A DNA stretch of 64,000 bases. Origin: a virus. The position numbers and the translations under genes are program-made. Location: positions 45,287 through 109,286 of IMG/VR virus record IMGVR_UViG_3300017730_000002. One strand, written 5' to 3'. Positions 62,801 through 64,000 of this stretch are shown here, in pieces. Numbering within the stretch: position 1 is the first letter of the stretch; each line of letters starts with the position of its first letter. The notes beneath the pieces were generated by a model. That model was not told the origin of the DNA. It searched no databases and saw only the letters and a program-made list of their open reading frames with translations.

Positions 62801-62938
62801 TTTAGCTTTAGGTGTAGACATACTTTTATAATCTCCACCACCCCAAGCAGCTGGTGTAACATCTAAGGCCCCATCTGGTTGTTGACCACCGTAAGCTTTT
62901 TTACTAAGTTTTCCTAAACTTTTGATTCTAACTTTCAT
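59894..62938 (-). CDS. Large glycine/proline-rich virion-associated protein, 1,014 aa
   Basis: No enzyme motif. A basic start (MKVRIKSLGKLSKKAYGG) is followed by repeated YGG or FGG turns, a folded block with FTISGPRHTNGGVPLDL, and a proline-glutamine-methionine-rich linker around residues 205-250. A pair of CxC motifs (KCNC and KCPC) lies near residues 720-750, possibly a metal or disulfide site. The C-terminal third is alanine-rich and helical. Position and composition suggest a structural or cargo protein delivered with the RNA polymerase. Confidence 0.65.
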   Translation of the reverse strand: MKVRIKSLGKLSKKAYGGQQPDGALDVTPAAWGGGDYKSMSTPKAKIGKTLTSVPRDKANLEAEGGETAFGPISGDNIPDHFTISGPRHTNGGVPLDLPDDTFIFSDTKAMKIRDPKILKMFGKTKKKGGYTPAELAKPYDINKYKEILMDPDSDEKSRNTAEMMIKNYIMKLGALALAQEAKKGFPQGIPEMARPYMEANGITEEQLIPPEPEQEQQMMQQGPPPQQMPDGAPIAQPQPMPQQGMPPQGMMTYGGFSDLDRFVYAQEGLVVEGDQEGLITSPMDPSPWTTAFQNENAPDNPYLPKDETPKIEVDPRQQEEPLTNKQVAEGTGTGEETKAKFKLKNAYDVDLKELGRRTFNKYMPAATNIIKGLDASRIAGDDARANFDFDAVDRDERGETSALSGRQLDNMRSSGYQQEQIVQFGGVPMAREGMSATNPNMSESCPQGQGWNGILGKCQPIEELRMFYRMMRPGHPRRNAVFGELGQARMNADDSMFKLGNLFDGDAWMDTFYHVGSQISSEFGPDGYAYGKKRPKFSKEYIDPPKEQYGGTPMAAYGMTTGGSYFPSMGKGGTRKVKIKKLPKYEVAGTVMVNGEPMTPEQARAYYEKNKPGIDVGSTEGLEQAGFQDESGRDVYYSGETGEGRTIDKREASNNRAKDPNKFLDDMCQSMKTGSYVGVTAQELADKSVIGQEAVARLSECETGIESDSAKFVVAEEPPTPDMKCNCKDAEGNLLDPQPQPVEDPSTGEMKCPCPEYTDVESQQMQVPGFGDSPRWSDVATRGVYTAALMDPNVARAQVARPDRVEVRSGYEDYLAKQQAIASNVNMAADKISQTAQSTPQKMAQLSNLVGKATQALGKNVADVEARNVRTGNQTQALQSRYDAGNAAATADAATKQSFINASVRDKETLNWNAIRAQTQAKIQEAEAEKQKRALTNYLYPQYATDFAQGLPYFTTGKPQIPEKPALTPSEMMVSPELMGLSDEAKEAYILKSMPKRALGGFIPTYTTMPYGN

Positions 62939-62947
62939 ATTGGTATT

Positions 62948-64000
62948 TTAAACATATTCAACCATTCCACCTGCCTGCATTATCAGAGCTATCTCAGCTT
63001 CAGTAAGATCATATTCACCACCTTCTTCATATTCACCACCATAAGCCATACCAACAGCATCTGTAAATTCCTTATTAACACCATAATACTTAGTGCCAGT
63101 AGGTTGTGAAGGCTGTACTACATTAGGATTAGAAGGTTGATTCTTATAATAGTTATCCCAATAAGAATCCATTTGCTGATAATCAGGTTCATCTAATGAT
63201 TCTGAAGGAGCTGTTGAGCCAGGTGCTGCAGGTGTAGGCGTAGGTGTAGATGGTGCACTGTATCTAGGAGTTTGACCAAAACTATATGTTGGCTGAACTT
63301 GTGGATAATCTTGTGGTAAAGGTGCGCCTGCTGCAGGTTCAGTAGGAGCATCATAACCACCTGTTTGTATTTGATCAGCTGGTCTTAATGGCATAGATTG
63401 TACACCTGGTCCTTGTTTACGCATTTGACCTGAACCATCCATTATTTCCATTGGTTCAGATACTTTTTCAGTAGCAAATGATTTAGATCCAGTTCCAGAT
63501 GGCATAGTGTTACCAGCATCTGGTTTATTCTCCATAGATTTTACATCAGCTTGTCTATCCAAATATTCTAATTGAGTCATGCCTCTATTTAAATCTCTTC
63601 TTAGAGCTCTTTTATCTTTTCTTAGCATATTAGGATTTTTGTCAAACTGATCACGAGCAAATTGTCTATTAGTCATGTAGCCAGATCCTTCATCCTGTGA
63701 AGCAGGACCTTCAATCATTGAACCTTTATTCTTATCTAATGTAATTAAAGGATCTGTAGATTGTTTACCATCGCCAGAAGTACCAAATGTAAATTCAGCT
63801 TTACCTCTTGGTCCAAATAAACCTTGTCTACCTTTAAACTTAGCGCTAGTTAATCTGCTCATATCTACAGGCTGTCCAGGGAATCCTGTTTGAGTCCAGT
63901 AAGAACCTGCTCTATTAAATATTTTAGGTTGACCTGCACCTCTAAATCCATATGTATTACCAAATGCAGATCCTGCTAACATACCCATTGGGTTAGCTGA
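62948..64000 (-). CDS. Partial virion-associated protein, at least 350 aa
   Basis: The frame is open to the right edge of the window, so the true start probably lies beyond it; an internal ATG is at 63988. Glycine-rich N-terminal part, proline/threonine/alanine-rich linker (residues ~235-265), and a distinctive acidic C terminus with YGGEYEEGGEYDLTEAEI and the end GGMVEYV. Similar YGG elements occur in the next gene, so the two may be related structural proteins. Function unknown. Confidence 0.6.
   Translation of the reverse strand, partial: SANPMGMLAGSAFGNTYGFRGAGQPKIFNRAGSYWTQTGFPGQPVDMSRLTSAKFKGRQGLFGPRGKAEFTFGTSGDGKQSTDPLITLDKNKGSMIEGPASQDEGSGYMTNRQFARDQFDKNPNMLRKDKRALRRDLNRGMTQLEYLDRQADVKSMENKPDAGNTMPSGTGSKSFATEKVSEPMEIMDGSGQMRKQGPGVQSMPLRPADQIQTGGYDAPTEPAAGAPLPQDYPQVQPTYSFGQTPRYSAPSTPTPTPAAPGSTAPSESLDEPDYQQMDSYWDNYYKNQPSNPNVVQPSQPTGTKYYGVNKEFTDAVGMAYGGEYEEGGEYDLTEAEIALIMQAGGMVEYV

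Noticed and set aside
1-64000. CRISPR arrays, insertion sequences or integrase genes
   Set aside because: No regularly spaced repeats, transposase or integrase motifs and no terminal inverted repeats were found by eye.

Overview
The window is an AT-rich stretch of a double-stranded DNA phage genome, most likely a crAss-like phage (Crassvirales type) infecting a member of the Bacteroidota. The case rests on four points. A 4,572-residue protein carries the DFDID catalytic signature of crAss-type virion RNA polymerases. It sits in a run of very large same-strand genes (1,014 to 4,572 aa) typical of the crAss-like transcription and ejection block. Start regions are A-rich with no visible Shine-Dalgarno sequence, as usual in Bacteroidota, and two good TAnnTTTG promoter boxes are present. 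The left arm encodes a Bacteroidota-phage replication set. The standard genetic code fits throughout: the giant frames are open and TAA, TAG and TGA are all used as stops. The assignment comes from reading motifs; no database search was possible.

Layout. 1-1.12 kb: no credible gene, but many strong hairpins, probably a large structured RNA. 1.1-10.6 kb (+): small, mostly unknown genes interspersed with terminator-like hairpins, plus an HNH protein, an SF2 helicase, a ClpS-like adaptor, a DnaA/RHH-like DNA-binding protein and a spore-photoproduct-lyase-like radical SAM protein. 10.6-11.1 kb: a tRNA-Arg(UCU) embedded in further structured RNA. 11.1-14.5 kb (+): tightly overlapping small genes. 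14.5-14.85 kb: one minus-strand gene with its own promoter. 14.9-30.55 kb (+): the replication and recombination module: uracil-DNA glycosylase, DnaB helicase, Sak4-like ATPase, SSB-like partner, Toprim primase, GIY-YIG-like protein, a VWA metallopeptidase/MoxR ATPase pair, RecE-type nuclease, family B DNA polymerase and a DUF932-like protein. 30.57-30.60 kb: strong terminator. 30.6-64 kb (-): one operon read right to left (346 aa partial, 1,014, 1,057, 2,103, 4,572, 1,945 and 51 aa).

How it fits together. The plus-strand genes look like early and middle functions: DNA replication, repair and host takeover. The minus-strand block looks like virion components and proteins delivered with the DNA, including the RNA polymerase that would transcribe early genes. 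The giant proteins also carry enzyme domains: zincin-like HExxH motifs, an AlkB-like dioxygenase, an ADP-ribosyltransferase-like segment, a PD-(D/E)XK nuclease and LysM. They read as polyvalent, ejected multi-domain proteins. The main points of interest are this fused polymerase polyprotein, a phage ClpS, and the unusual density of structured RNA, including a recurrent hairpin plus A-rich leader in front of many genes.
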